Source: Streptomyces sp. col6 (GTDB taxonomy: Bacteria > Actinomycetota > Actinomycetes > Streptomycetales > Streptomycetaceae). From it: DNA of 37,962 bases. Within the stretch, counting starts at the first letter, position 1, and each line of letters opens with the position of its first letter. The translations under genes and the position numbers were made by a program. The DNA lies in assembly GCF_008042035.1 (NCBI RefSeq), contig NZ_RDBL01000013.1, positions 391,295-429,256 on the forward strand. Reading direction: 5' to 3'. Under the pieces are notes generated by a model. The model was not told the origin of the DNA and made no database searches. It was given only the letters and a program-made list of their open reading frames with translations. Positions 1-7,005 of the stretch are shown one piece after another.

Positions 1-116
1 CCTCAATCGCCGGAGGGGCTGAGTTTTCCGCGCTGCCGCCCGCACCCATCCGCCCGTCCGGGCAAAATAAGCCCCTCCGGCGATTGAGGTGCGGGGGTTT
101 GGGGGCGGAGCCCCCG
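1..116. repeat. Streptomyces-type intergenic inverted repeat (REP-like)
   Basis: Bases 1-20 and 70-89 form a perfect 20-bp inverted repeat (arm CCTCAATCGCCGGAGGGGCT) around a 49-nt loop. A GGGGG-CGGA-GCCCC hairpin follows at about 101-115. From memory, this arm sequence followed by a G-run/C-run hairpin recurs in many Streptomyces intergenic regions, often downstream of operons. The element lies beyond the terminator of the fab operon and may continue to the left of the window. Its role is unknown. Confidence 0.6.
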
Positions 117-126
117 ACACCACGAC

Positions 127-161
127 GAAGCCCGCGCCCCCACACGGGGGGCACGGGCTTC
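127..161 (-). terminator. Terminator of the fab operon
   Basis: A hairpin 25 bp downstream of the fabF stop. The outer arm GAAGCCCG (127-134) pairs with CGGGCTTC (154-161). After one C/A mismatch the inner arm GCCCCC (136-141) pairs with GGGGGC (147-152). There is no T-tract, as is usual for high-GC actinobacterial terminators. Confidence 0.65.
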
Positions 162-186
162 ACGTACAAGCGACGCGCTTCGCGCG

Positions 187-1449
187 TCAGACGCTGCGGA
201 ACGCCAGCACCACGTTGTGGCCGCCGAAGCCGAACGAGTTGTTGATCGCCGCGATCGGCCCCTCCGGCAGCGCCCGGGGCGCGTCCCGCACGATGTCCGC
301 GTCGACCGACTCGTCCAGGTTCTCGACGTTGATCGTGGGCGGAGCCATCCGGTGGTGCAGCGCCAGGACCGTCGCCACGGTCTCGATGCCGCCCGCGCCA
401 CCGAGCAGGTGACCCGTCATCGACTTCGTCGCGGAGATCGCGACATGGTCCAGGTCCTCGCCCAGCACCGAGCGCAGGGCCTTGACCTCCGCGATGTCAC
501 CCTGCGGCGTGGACGTCGCGTGGGCGTTCAGGTGGGCGATCTCCGACGGCTTGAGGTCCGTCTGGTCCAGCAGGTTCTGCATGGCCGCCGCGATACCGCG
601 GCCCGTCGGCTCCGGCTGCGCGATGTGGTGGGCGTCGGCGGACAGACCCTGGCCCAGCACCTCGCAGTAGACCCGGGCGCCACGCGCCGCCGCGTGCTCC
701 GCGGACTCCAGGACGACGACGCCGGCACCCTCGCCGAGGACGAAGCCGTCGCGGTCCACGTCGTAAGGGCGCGAGGCCTTCTCCGGCTCGTCGTTGCTCT
801 TGGACATCGCCATCATGTTGGCGAACGCGGCGATCGGCAGCGGGTGGATCGCCGCCTCGGTGCCGCCGGCGAGGACCACGTCGGCACGGCCGGTGCGGAT
901 CATCTCGACGGCGTACCCGATCGCCTCGGCACCCGACGCGCAGGCCGAGACCGGGGTGTGGACGCCCGCCTGGGCGTTCACCTCGATGCCGACGTTGGCG
1001 GCCGGGCCGTTGGGCATGAGCATGGGCACGGTGTGCGGGGAGACGCGGCGAACGCCCTTCTCCTTCAGCACGTCGTACTGGTCGAGCAGGGTGATCACGC
1101 CGCCGATGCCGGAGGCGATGACCGAACCCAGCCGCTCGGGCTGGATCGTTTCGTCCTCACCGGCCTTGCCGGTGAAACCCGCGTCCGCCCACGCCTCGCG
1201 GGCCGCGATCAGCGCGAACTGCGCCGAGCGGTCCAGACGGCGGGCGAGCGGACGGGGCAGGACGTCAGCGGGATCGACGGCCGCCAGGGCCGCGATCCGG
1301 ACAGGCAGTTCGGCGAAACGTTCGCCCTCGAGGGGCTTGACACCGGAACGGCCGGCCATCAGGCCTTCCCAGGTCGATGCGGAATCGCCACCCAGCGGAG
1401 TGGTTGCGCCGATACCGGTGACGACCACGGTGCGATTGGTCGAGTTCAC
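187..1449 (-). CDS. fabF: 3-oxoacyl-ACP synthase II (KASII)
   Basis: Condensing enzyme of type II fatty acid elongation in the cytoplasm: it joins malonyl-ACP to acyl-ACP. The thiolase-fold catalytic triad is complete, with Cys170 in VSACASGAE, His310 in NAHATSTPQGD and His347 in SMTGHLLGG, plus Lys342. At 420 aa it has the normal family length. The GTG at 1449 was chosen because a good ribosome binding site (GGAGAAGA) precedes it and the protein then opens with the expected NRTVVVTGIGATTPLGGD. An in-frame extension to 1512 exists but lacks support. It is the last gene of fabD-fabH-acpP-fabF, 77 bp after acpP, and is followed by a terminator hairpin. Confidence 0.97.
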   Translation of the reverse strand: MNSTNRTVVVTGIGATTPLGGDSASTWEGLMAGRSGVKPLEGERFAELPVRIAALAAVDPADVLPRPLARRLDRSAQFALIAAREAWADAGFTGKAGEDETIQPERLGSVIASGIGGVITLLDQYDVLKEKGVRRVSPHTVPMLMPNGPAANVGIEVNAQAGVHTPVSACASGAEAIGYAVEMIRTGRADVVLAGGTEAAIHPLPIAAFANMMAMSKSNDEPEKASRPYDVDRDGFVLGEGAGVVVLESAEHAAARGARVYCEVLGQGLSADAHHIAQPEPTGRGIAAAMQNLLDQTDLKPSEIAHLNAHATSTPQGDIAEVKALRSVLGEDLDHVAISATKSMTGHLLGGAGGIETVATVLALHHRMAPPTINVENLDESVDADIVRDAPRALPEGPIAAINNSFGFGGHNVVLAFRSV

Positions 1450-1526
1450 TGGAAAATCTTCTCCACGTGTAGAGGGTCGTGAATCAGCGGCGCCACCGCC
1501 GGGTGGCGACACACGAACCGGCTGGA

Positions 1527-1775
1527 TCAGGCCTGGTGCTTGAGGATGTAGTCCGCGGCGTCGCCGACGGTCTTGAGGTTCTTGACATCCTCGTCGGGGA
1601 TCTTCACGTCGAAGCGCTCCTCGGCGGCGACGACGACCTCGACCATGGACAGCGAGTCGACGTCCAGGTCGTCCGTGAAGGACTTGTCCAGCTGGACGTC
1701 CTCGGCCGGAATACCGGCGATCTCGTTGACGATGTCGGCGAGACCCTTGACGATCTCTTCCTGCGTGGCGGCCAT
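1527..1775 (-). CDS. acpP: Acyl carrier protein
   Basis: The 82-aa acidic carrier protein of fatty acid synthesis. The phosphopantetheine attachment serine is Ser41 in the DVDSLS motif, at the start of helix II. Length and acidity are typical of primary-metabolism ACPs rather than polyketide ACPs, which fits its position between fabH and fabF. A strong ribosome binding site (AAGGAGCG) lies 6-7 nt before the ATG, consistent with the high translation this abundant protein needs. It is probably read from the fabD promoter. Confidence 0.97.
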   Translation of the reverse strand: MAATQEEIVKGLADIVNEIAGIPAEDVQLDKSFTDDLDVDSLSMVEVVVAAEERFDVKIPDEDVKNLKTVGDAADYILKHQA

Positions 1776-1838
1776 GTCGGCGCTCCTTCGGTGTTTATCT
1801 GCTGGGTTCGGGCTTCCGGGTGAAAAGACCCGGTGTGC

Positions 1839-2870
1839 CTAGGGGAGGGTAACGACCGTCGCGGCGTAGACGAGACCCGCCCCGAAGCCGATGACGAGAG
1901 CGGTGTCCCCGCTCTTGGCCTGACCGGTCGCCAGGAGCCGCTCCATCGCGAGCGGGATCGAGGCGGCGGAGGTGTTGCCGGTGGTCTCCACGTCACGGGC
2001 GACCGTGACGCTCTCCGGCAGCTTGAGCGTCTTCACCATCGAGTCGATGATCCGCATGTTGGCCTGGTGCGGGATGAAGACATCCAGGTCTTCCGGGGCG
2101 ATCCCGGCCGCGTCCAGCGCCTGCTGGGCGACCTTCGCCATCTCGAAGACGGCCCAGCGGAAGACCGCCTGGCCCTCCTGCGTGATGGCGGGGAACTTGA
2201 TCTCGCCGCGGTCGTTGAGGGGAAGCTTCGTGACGTCGCCGACCTGGAAGTCGTTCCACGCCACGGTCTGCTTGATCGTCTCGGACTTGTCGCCCTCGGA
2301 GCCCCAGACGGTCGGGCCTATGGCGGGCACCTTGGAGGGGCCGACGATGACCGCTCCGGCGCCGTCGCCGAACAGGAACGCCGTCGCCCGGTCCGTGAGG
2401 TCGGTGAGGTCGCTCAGCCGCTCGACACCGATGACGAGCACGTACTCCGCCGAGCCCTCGACGATCATGCCCTTGGCCAGGGTCAGCCCGTAGCCGAAGC
2501 CCGCGCAGCCGGCCGAGATGTCGAAGGCGGCGGGCTTGCCGGCGCCGACCTTGTGGGCGATCTCGGTCGCGATGGCCGGGGTCTGCTTGAAGTGCGACAC
2601 CGTGGAGACGATGACCGCGCCGATCTGCTCCGGGGTGATCCCGGCGTCCGCGACGGCCTTGCCCGCCGCCTCGACGGACATCGCGGCCACGGTCTCCTCC
2701 TCGGAGGCCCAGTGGCGGGTCGCGATGCCGGAGCGGGAGCGGATCCACTCGTCGGACGAGTCGATCGTCTCCAGGATGACCTCGTTGGGGACCACCCGGG
2801 TCGGCCGGTAGCCGCCGACGCCCATGATCCGCGCGTACGGAGCGCCCTGGCTGGGCTTGATCTTCGACAT
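1839..2870 (-). CDS. fabH: 3-oxoacyl-ACP synthase III (KASIII)
   Basis: Starts fatty acid synthesis by condensing an acyl-CoA primer with malonyl-ACP. In Streptomyces it uses branched and straight short acyl-CoAs, setting the iso/anteiso lipid pattern. The Cys-His-Asn triad is visible: Cys122 in ISAGCAGFGY, His268 in FIPHQANMRII and Asn299 in TTGNTSAA. The 343-aa length is normal. It starts 13 bp after the fabD stop, so the two are very likely co-transcribed and probably translationally linked. Confidence 0.97.
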   Translation of the reverse strand: MSKIKPSQGAPYARIMGVGGYRPTRVVPNEVILETIDSSDEWIRSRSGIATRHWASEEETVAAMSVEAAGKAVADAGITPEQIGAVIVSTVSHFKQTPAIATEIAHKVGAGKPAAFDISAGCAGFGYGLTLAKGMIVEGSAEYVLVIGVERLSDLTDLTDRATAFLFGDGAGAVIVGPSKVPAIGPTVWGSEGDKSETIKQTVAWNDFQVGDVTKLPLNDRGEIKFPAITQEGQAVFRWAVFEMAKVAQQALDAAGIAPEDLDVFIPHQANMRIIDSMVKTLKLPESVTVARDVETTGNTSAASIPLAMERLLATGQAKSGDTALVIGFGAGLVYAATVVTLP

Positions 2871-2883
2871 GCTCTCGGGCTCC

Positions 2884-3798
2884 TTAGGCGCCCGCGTGCT
2901 CAGCGATGAGCGCGCGGGCCGCGTCGAGGTCGTCGGGGGTCTTGAGCGCGAGGGTCGGGATGCCGGGCAGCGCCCGCTTCGCCAGCCCGGTGAGCGTGCC
3001 GCCGGGGCAGGCCTCGATCAGCGCCGTGACGCCGAGCGCCTTGAAGGTCTCCATGCACAGGTCCCAGCGGACCGGGTTGGCGACCTGGCCGACGAGCCGG
3101 GTGATGACCTCGTGGCCGGTGGCGACGGTCTTGCCGTCCGCGTTCGAGACGTACGTCACAGACGGGTCGGAGACGTCCAGGTCACCGGCCGCCGCGCGCA
3201 GCCGCTCGACGGCGGGAGCCATGTGGTGCGTGTGGAACGCGCCGGCCACCTTCAGGGGCACCACGCGGCGCACACCCTCCGGCTTGTCCTCGGTGAGCGC
3301 GGCGATCTGCTCGGCGGTGCCGGCGGCGACGATCTGGCCGCCCCCGTTGACGTTCGCCGGGGTCAGCCCGAGCTTCTCCAGGTGCACCACGGTGACCTCG
3401 GGGTCGCCGCCGAGCAGCGCCGCCATCCCGGTCTCGGTGACCGCGGCGGCATCGGCCATGGCGAGACCGCGCGTGCGTACGAAGCGGAGCGCGGCCTCGT
3501 CGCCGACGACTCCGGCGAGGGCGGCCGCGGTGATCTCACCGACGCTGTGGCCCGCGACGACACCCGGCGAGGCGTCGAGCGCGGCGGCCGAGAGCAGACC
3601 GGCGGCGACCAGCAGCGGCTGGGCCACCGCGGTGTCGCGGATCTCCTCCGCGTCGGCCTTGGTGCCGTAGTGGGCGAGGTCGAGCCCGATGGCGTCGGAC
3701 CAGGCCGCGATGCGGTCGGTGGCACCGGGGAGGTCGAGCCAGGGAGTCAGGAAGCCGGGCGTCTGAGCGCCTTGGCCGGGAGCGACGAGTACGAGCAC
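2884..3798 (-). CDS. fabD: Malonyl-CoA:ACP transacylase
   Basis: Loads malonyl units from malonyl-CoA onto AcpP. The nucleophile is Ser85 in the GHSVGE motif and the general base is His189 in GAFHTHHM. The N-terminal MLVLVAPGQGAQTPGF stretch is the family signature. At 304 aa it has normal length. The GTG at 3798 was chosen over the in-frame GTG at 3804 because the purine run AAGAGAGAG is then correctly spaced. The same frame stays open far upstream through fasR, but that part is an antiparallel-frame artefact. It is the first gene of the operon and is read from its own promoter just after fasR. Confidence 0.95.
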   Translation of the reverse strand: MLVLVAPGQGAQTPGFLTPWLDLPGATDRIAAWSDAIGLDLAHYGTKADAEEIRDTAVAQPLLVAAGLLSAAALDASPGVVAGHSVGEITAAALAGVVGDEAALRFVRTRGLAMADAAAVTETGMAALLGGDPEVTVVHLEKLGLTPANVNGGGQIVAAGTAEQIAALTEDKPEGVRRVVPLKVAGAFHTHHMAPAVERLRAAAGDLDVSDPSVTYVSNADGKTVATGHEVITRLVGQVANPVRWDLCMETFKALGVTALIEACPGGTLTGLAKRALPGIPTLALKTPDDLDAARALIAEHAGA

Positions 3799-3853
3799 CC
3801 TCACACTCTCTCTTGTGAACGGTCCGGAACACCCGTGGGGACAGGGACGAAGA

Positions 3854-3883
3854 ACCGTAGGGGGAATTGTTGATGTCCGACAA
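3854..3883 (-). promoter_or_regulatory. Predicted promoter of the fab operon
   Basis: Reading on the minus strand, TTGTCG (3883-3878) and TACGGT (3859-3854) are separated by 18 bp, a good housekeeping-sigma promoter. It begins directly after the fasR stop and leaves a leader of about 50 nt before fabD. The -35 region contains the small palindrome TGTCGGACA. In S. coelicolor the FasR protein is known to bind and activate the fabD promoter region; whether this palindrome is the contact site is inference. Confidence 0.55.
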
Positions 3884-3887
3884 AAGT

Positions 3888-5093
3888 CTAGGACTGCGTA
3901 TCCCGGTCGGCCAGGCGCCCCAGGATGAGGGCGATTCGAAGAGTGAACGCCGAGCGGACATCGGAAGGTGACCAGCCGGTGACGTCTGTCACACGTCGGA
4001 GCCGGTAGCGCACGGTGTTGGGATGCACGAACAGCATCCTGGCCGCACCCTCCAGGCTGCTCGCCTGCTCCAGATACACACTCAGCGTCTCCAGGAGCGC
4101 GGAGCCCGCCTCTTCGAGCGGTCTGTAGATCTCCTCCACCAACTGGTCGCGCGCGGCGGGGTCGCCCGCCATCGCGCGCTCCGGCAGCAGGTCGTCCGCG
4201 AGCACCGGCCGCGGCGCGTCCTGCCACGCCCCGCACGCCTTCAGCCCGGCCGCCGCGGCCTGCGCGGACCGGGTCGCGGCCAGCAGGTCCGCCACCACCG
4301 GGCCGGCCACCACGGGGCCCGCCGCATACGGTCCGATCAGGGCCTTCGCCACCTGGAGCGGGTTGTCGCTGCCGCCCGCGATGACCACCAGGCGGTTGCC
4401 GAGGACGCCCGTGAGGACCTGGAGCTTGGCGTGCCGGGCGGCCCGCCGGATCGCCTCCACGGTCAGCTCGCTGTCCCCGTCCGGGGCGGTGCCGAGCAGG
4501 ACGCAGACGTGCTCCGGCGAGTTCCAGCCGAGTGCGGCGGCCCGGGAGACGGCGCCCTCGTCGGCCTCGCCGGACAGCACCGCGTTCACCACGAGCGACT
4601 CCAGCCGGGCGTCCCACGCGCCCCGGGCCTCGGCCGCCTGCGCGTACACCTGGGCGGTCGCGAACGCGATCTCGCGGGCGTAGACGAGCAGCGCCTCGCG
4701 CAGCACGGATTCGTCGCCGGGCGCGGCGACCTCGTCGATCGCGGCCTCCATCACCTCGATCGTGGTGCGCACCATCTCGACGGTCTGCCGCAGCGTGATG
4801 GCCCGGGTCAGCTCGCGCGGGGCGGTCCCGAAGACATCGGTCGAGATCGCCTGCGGGGTCTCCGGATGCCGGAACCACTCGGTGAACGCGGCGATACCGG
4901 CCTGGGCGACCAGGCCGATCCAGGACCGGTTCTCCGGGGGCATCGCCCGGTACCACGGCAGCGACTCGTCCATGCGGGCGATCGCGTTCGCGGCCAGCCG
5001 GCCGGAGGACTGCTCCAGCCGCTTCAGGGTCGCGGCATGGAGATGGGCGTCGTTCGCAGCGGGCTGCTCAGGATCGGGTCGGGGCACGGACAC
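3888..5093 (-). CDS. fasR: PucR-family transcriptional activator of fatty acid synthesis (FasR)
   Basis: A 401-aa regulator. Its C-terminal PucR-type helix-turn-helix lies at about residues 345-395 and includes EGAARMLFVHPNTVRYRLRRV. Residues about 20-170 hold an N-terminal helical ligand-sensing region, followed by a GGDEF-like CdaR/PucR middle domain. No membrane segment is seen, so it is cytoplasmic. It sits immediately upstream of fabD in the same direction. This is the arrangement known in S. coelicolor, where FasR activates the fabDHPF operon and ties lipid synthesis to growth. It starts at a GTG with AAGG about 7 nt upstream. The 103-bp region to the divergent pirin gene holds its promoter. 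Confidence 0.9.
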   Translation of the reverse strand: MSVPRPDPEQPAANDAHLHAATLKRLEQSSGRLAANAIARMDESLPWYRAMPPENRSWIGLVAQAGIAAFTEWFRHPETPQAISTDVFGTAPRELTRAITLRQTVEMVRTTIEVMEAAIDEVAAPGDESVLREALLVYAREIAFATAQVYAQAAEARGAWDARLESLVVNAVLSGEADEGAVSRAAALGWNSPEHVCVLLGTAPDGDSELTVEAIRRAARHAKLQVLTGVLGNRLVVIAGGSDNPLQVAKALIGPYAAGPVVAGPVVADLLAATRSAQAAAAGLKACGAWQDAPRPVLADDLLPERAMAGDPAARDQLVEEIYRPLEEAGSALLETLSVYLEQASSLEGAARMLFVHPNTVRYRLRRVTDVTGWSPSDVRSAFTLRIALILGRLADRDTQS

Positions 5094-5184
5094 AAGACTG
5101 CCTTATCGGGACGGACGCACGGAGGGCCGGGGCCGGTGGCGGGTCGCTTCCGCCGCCGGCCGGGCTCTCCCCGCGCCGGCGGGC

Positions 5185-5190
5185 TACCGT
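5185..5190 (+). promoter_or_regulatory. Predicted -10 box of the pirin gene, leaderless
   Basis: TACCGT ends 6 nt before the GTG at 5197 and no Shine-Dalgarno sequence is present. Transcription would start at or next to the start codon. Confidence 0.45.
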
Positions 5191-5196
5191 GGACGG

Positions 5197-5853
5197 GTGA
5201 TTTCCGTACACCGCGCGGGCGACCGGTTCGAGGGCGGGGACGGGGCGGCGGGCATCGAGTCCCGGCACTCGTTCTCCTTCGGTTCCTTCTACGACCCCGA
5301 CAACCTCCGCTTCGGACCGGTCCTCGCCTGCAACGAGGAGCGCCTGGCACCCGGGGCGGGCTTCGAGGAGCACCCGCACAGCCATACGGAGATCGTCACC
5401 TGGGTCGTCGAGGGCGAGCTGACCCACCGCGACTCGGCCGGTCACGCGACGGTGGTCCGGGCCGGCGACGTCCAGCACCTGAGCGCCGCGTCGGGCGTCC
5501 GCCACGTCGAACGCAACGATGGTGAAAGCCCGCTGGCGTTCCTTCAGATGTGGCTCGCGCCCCTGGAGCCCGGCGGTGAGCCCTCGTACACGACCGTCCC
5601 CGGCATCGCCGACTCCACCCCGTACGCCCTCCCCGAGGCCGGAGCCATGCTCCATGTGCGGCGCCTCACGGAGGGCGGGCGGGCGGCCGTCCCCGACGCC
5701 CCGCGCGTGTACGTGCATGTGGTGCGCGGGACGGTACGCCTCGGTGGCGAGGAGCTGACGTCGGGGGACGCGGCCCGGATCACCGGGGAGACGGGGCTCG
5801 AACTGGTCGCGGCGGACGCGGCCGAGGCGCTGGTCTGGGAGCTGGCTCACTGA
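5197..5853 (+). CDS. Pirin family protein (bicupin)
   Basis: A 218-aa protein with the pirin N-terminal cupin, seen as SRHSFSFGSFYDPDNLRFGP followed by the HPHSHTEIVTWVVEGELTHRD core. The two His and the Glu of the HPHSHTE region, with a later His (GVRHVE), are the expected metal ligands. A second, shorter cupin half follows (residues about 140-215). Pirins bind Fe or Ni; some are quercetinases and some modulate enzymes such as pyruvate dehydrogenase E1. The true role here cannot be read from sequence. Start: GTG at 5197, just after a TACCGT hexamer. The open frame extends upstream, but that part is antisense to fasR. Divergent from fasR. Confidence 0.85.
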   Translation: MISVHRAGDRFEGGDGAAGIESRHSFSFGSFYDPDNLRFGPVLACNEERLAPGAGFEEHPHSHTEIVTWVVEGELTHRDSAGHATVVRAGDVQHLSAASGVRHVERNDGESPLAFLQMWLAPLEPGGEPSYTTVPGIADSTPYALPEAGAMLHVRRLTEGGRAAVPDAPRVYVHVVRGTVRLGGEELTSGDAARITGETGLELVAADAAEALVWELAH

Positions 5854-5880
5854 CCGGGCGCCCCGGCCGCCGGCCGCGCG

Positions 5881-6072
5881 TCAGCGGGCGTGGTGCCGGG
5901 GGACCTGCTGCCGCGGGATCTCGCTCAGCCGCATCGGGGACGGGCGCCGGCGGCTCCGGCCGGTGCTCCGGCCGGGGAACGCGTTGCGCCGCGCGGGCAC
6001 CTTCGGGGCCAGGGCCACGAAGGCGAGCGGGGCGAGGACTGCGACGAGGATCAGCACGATGACGATGTTCAT
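5881..6072 (-). CDS. Small single-pass membrane protein
   Basis: A 63-aa protein, unnamed. Residues 2-24 are a hydrophobic segment (NIVIVLILVAVLAPLAFVALAP). The rest is a basic Arg/Pro-rich tail, so it is probably N-in or N-out anchored with a positively charged cytoplasmic tail. The start ATG at 6072 is preceded by AAGGCAGGA at suitable spacing; an upstream in-frame ATG at 6108 lacks this. It converges with the pirin gene (27 bp between stops). No function can be assigned. Confidence 0.6.
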   Translation of the reverse strand: MNIVIVLILVAVLAPLAFVALAPKVPARRNAFPGRSTGRSRRRPSPMRLSEIPRQQVPRHHAR

Positions 6073-6174
6073 GTTCCTGCCTTTCGTCCGGCACTGATGG
6101 TCTGTCACTACTTTTCGTAACCGGAAATCGGCCCCGTAAACACGATGGGTGACGAAGATTCTTGTATGGGCGGC

Positions 6175-6756
6175 CTACCGCCGCCACATCGACCACATCG
6201 GCGGTCCCGACCGGAACGTCATTTCCTCGCGCACCTCGAAGCCGTGGCGGCGGTAGAACGTGAGGTTGCGGCTGTTGCTCGACTCCAGGAACACCGGCCG
6301 GCCGTCCGCGTCCGCGCGTTCCAGGAGGCCGGCGAGGACCGTTGACCCGCGCCCCGTCCCGCGTGCGTCGGCGTGGGTGCCGATGTACTCCACGTACCAG
6401 TGCGCGGGGCGGACCGGATGCCGGTGCTCCAGGGCGAGCAACCGAACCGCCGTACGCGGCAGTTGGGCCCGGCCCGCCCGCAGCAGCGTGCCCGCGTTGC
6501 GCAGCAGGTAGCTCACCGGCAGCTTCCACGCGCCGGGCTCCGCCCAGACCGCCGCCACCGTGCGCGCCTCGTCCGTCCACACCCGGCCCGCCGGGACCTG
6601 CTGTGCCAGGTGCGCGGTGAACAGCAGCCGCAGCCGCCGGTCCCGGTCGTGCGGCATCAGCCAGGACCACACCGGGTCCTCGGCGTACGCACTGGCCAGC
6701 ACGCCCGCGAGCGCGGGGACGTCGGACGGGGTGGCGTGGACTATGGCGTCGGTCAT
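6175..6756 (-). CDS. GNAT family N-acetyltransferase
   Basis: A 193-aa cytoplasmic acetyltransferase of the GNAT fold. The acetyl-CoA binding motif A is at about residues 125-140 (YIGTHADARGTGRGS), with the R-G-T-G-R-G loop intact. The C-terminal FYRRHGFEVREEMTF strand-helix is characteristic. The acceptor substrate is unknown; homologues range from antibiotic to amino-acid or protein acetylation. A TACGCT hexamer (6770-6765) lies 8 nt before the ATG and there is no ribosome binding site, so the transcript may be leaderless. Divergent from the phospholipase C gene. Confidence 0.85.
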   Translation of the reverse strand: MTDAIVHATPSDVPALAGVLASAYAEDPVWSWLMPHDRDRRLRLLFTAHLAQQVPAGRVWTDEARTVAAVWAEPGAWKLPVSYLLRNAGTLLRAGRAQLPRTAVRLLALEHRHPVRPAHWYVEYIGTHADARGTGRGSTVLAGLLERADADGRPVFLESSNSRNLTFYRRHGFEVREEMTFRSGPPMWSMWRR

Positions 6757-6914
6757 GGGCGGGGAGCGTAGCGGCGGTCCGTGACCTGCGGCCAGCGTCC
6801 CGGCAAGACCGGCCGACCGGCCAACGGGGCACGATTTTTGGCTATCACCGTGCGGGATCTCGACTGCGTGCTGTGGCCATGGAAATCTGCCGGTGCCTCA
6901 GGAATACGTCCACG

Positions 6915-6939
6915 GTTCGCCCGCCGTTCGTAACGGCGG
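6915..6939 (+). promoter_or_regulatory. Candidate PHO box / palindrome upstream of phospholipase C
   Basis: Two 11-nt direct units begin with GTTCG (6915-6925 and 6926-6936). This is the spacing of the direct repeat units bound by PhoP in Streptomyces, although the consensus GTTCACC is only partly matched. Overlapping them, CCGCCGTT (6921-6928) and AACGGCGG (6932-6939) form a perfect 8-bp palindrome with a 3-nt gap, which could instead be the operator of another regulator. The site is 66-90 bp before the start codon. Confidence 0.35.
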
Positions 6940-7005
6940 CCTAGTTTTCGCAGGCGCGCGCAGACCCCCTTTCCCTGTGAACCACTCTCCCCCAGAGGTG
7001 CCCCG

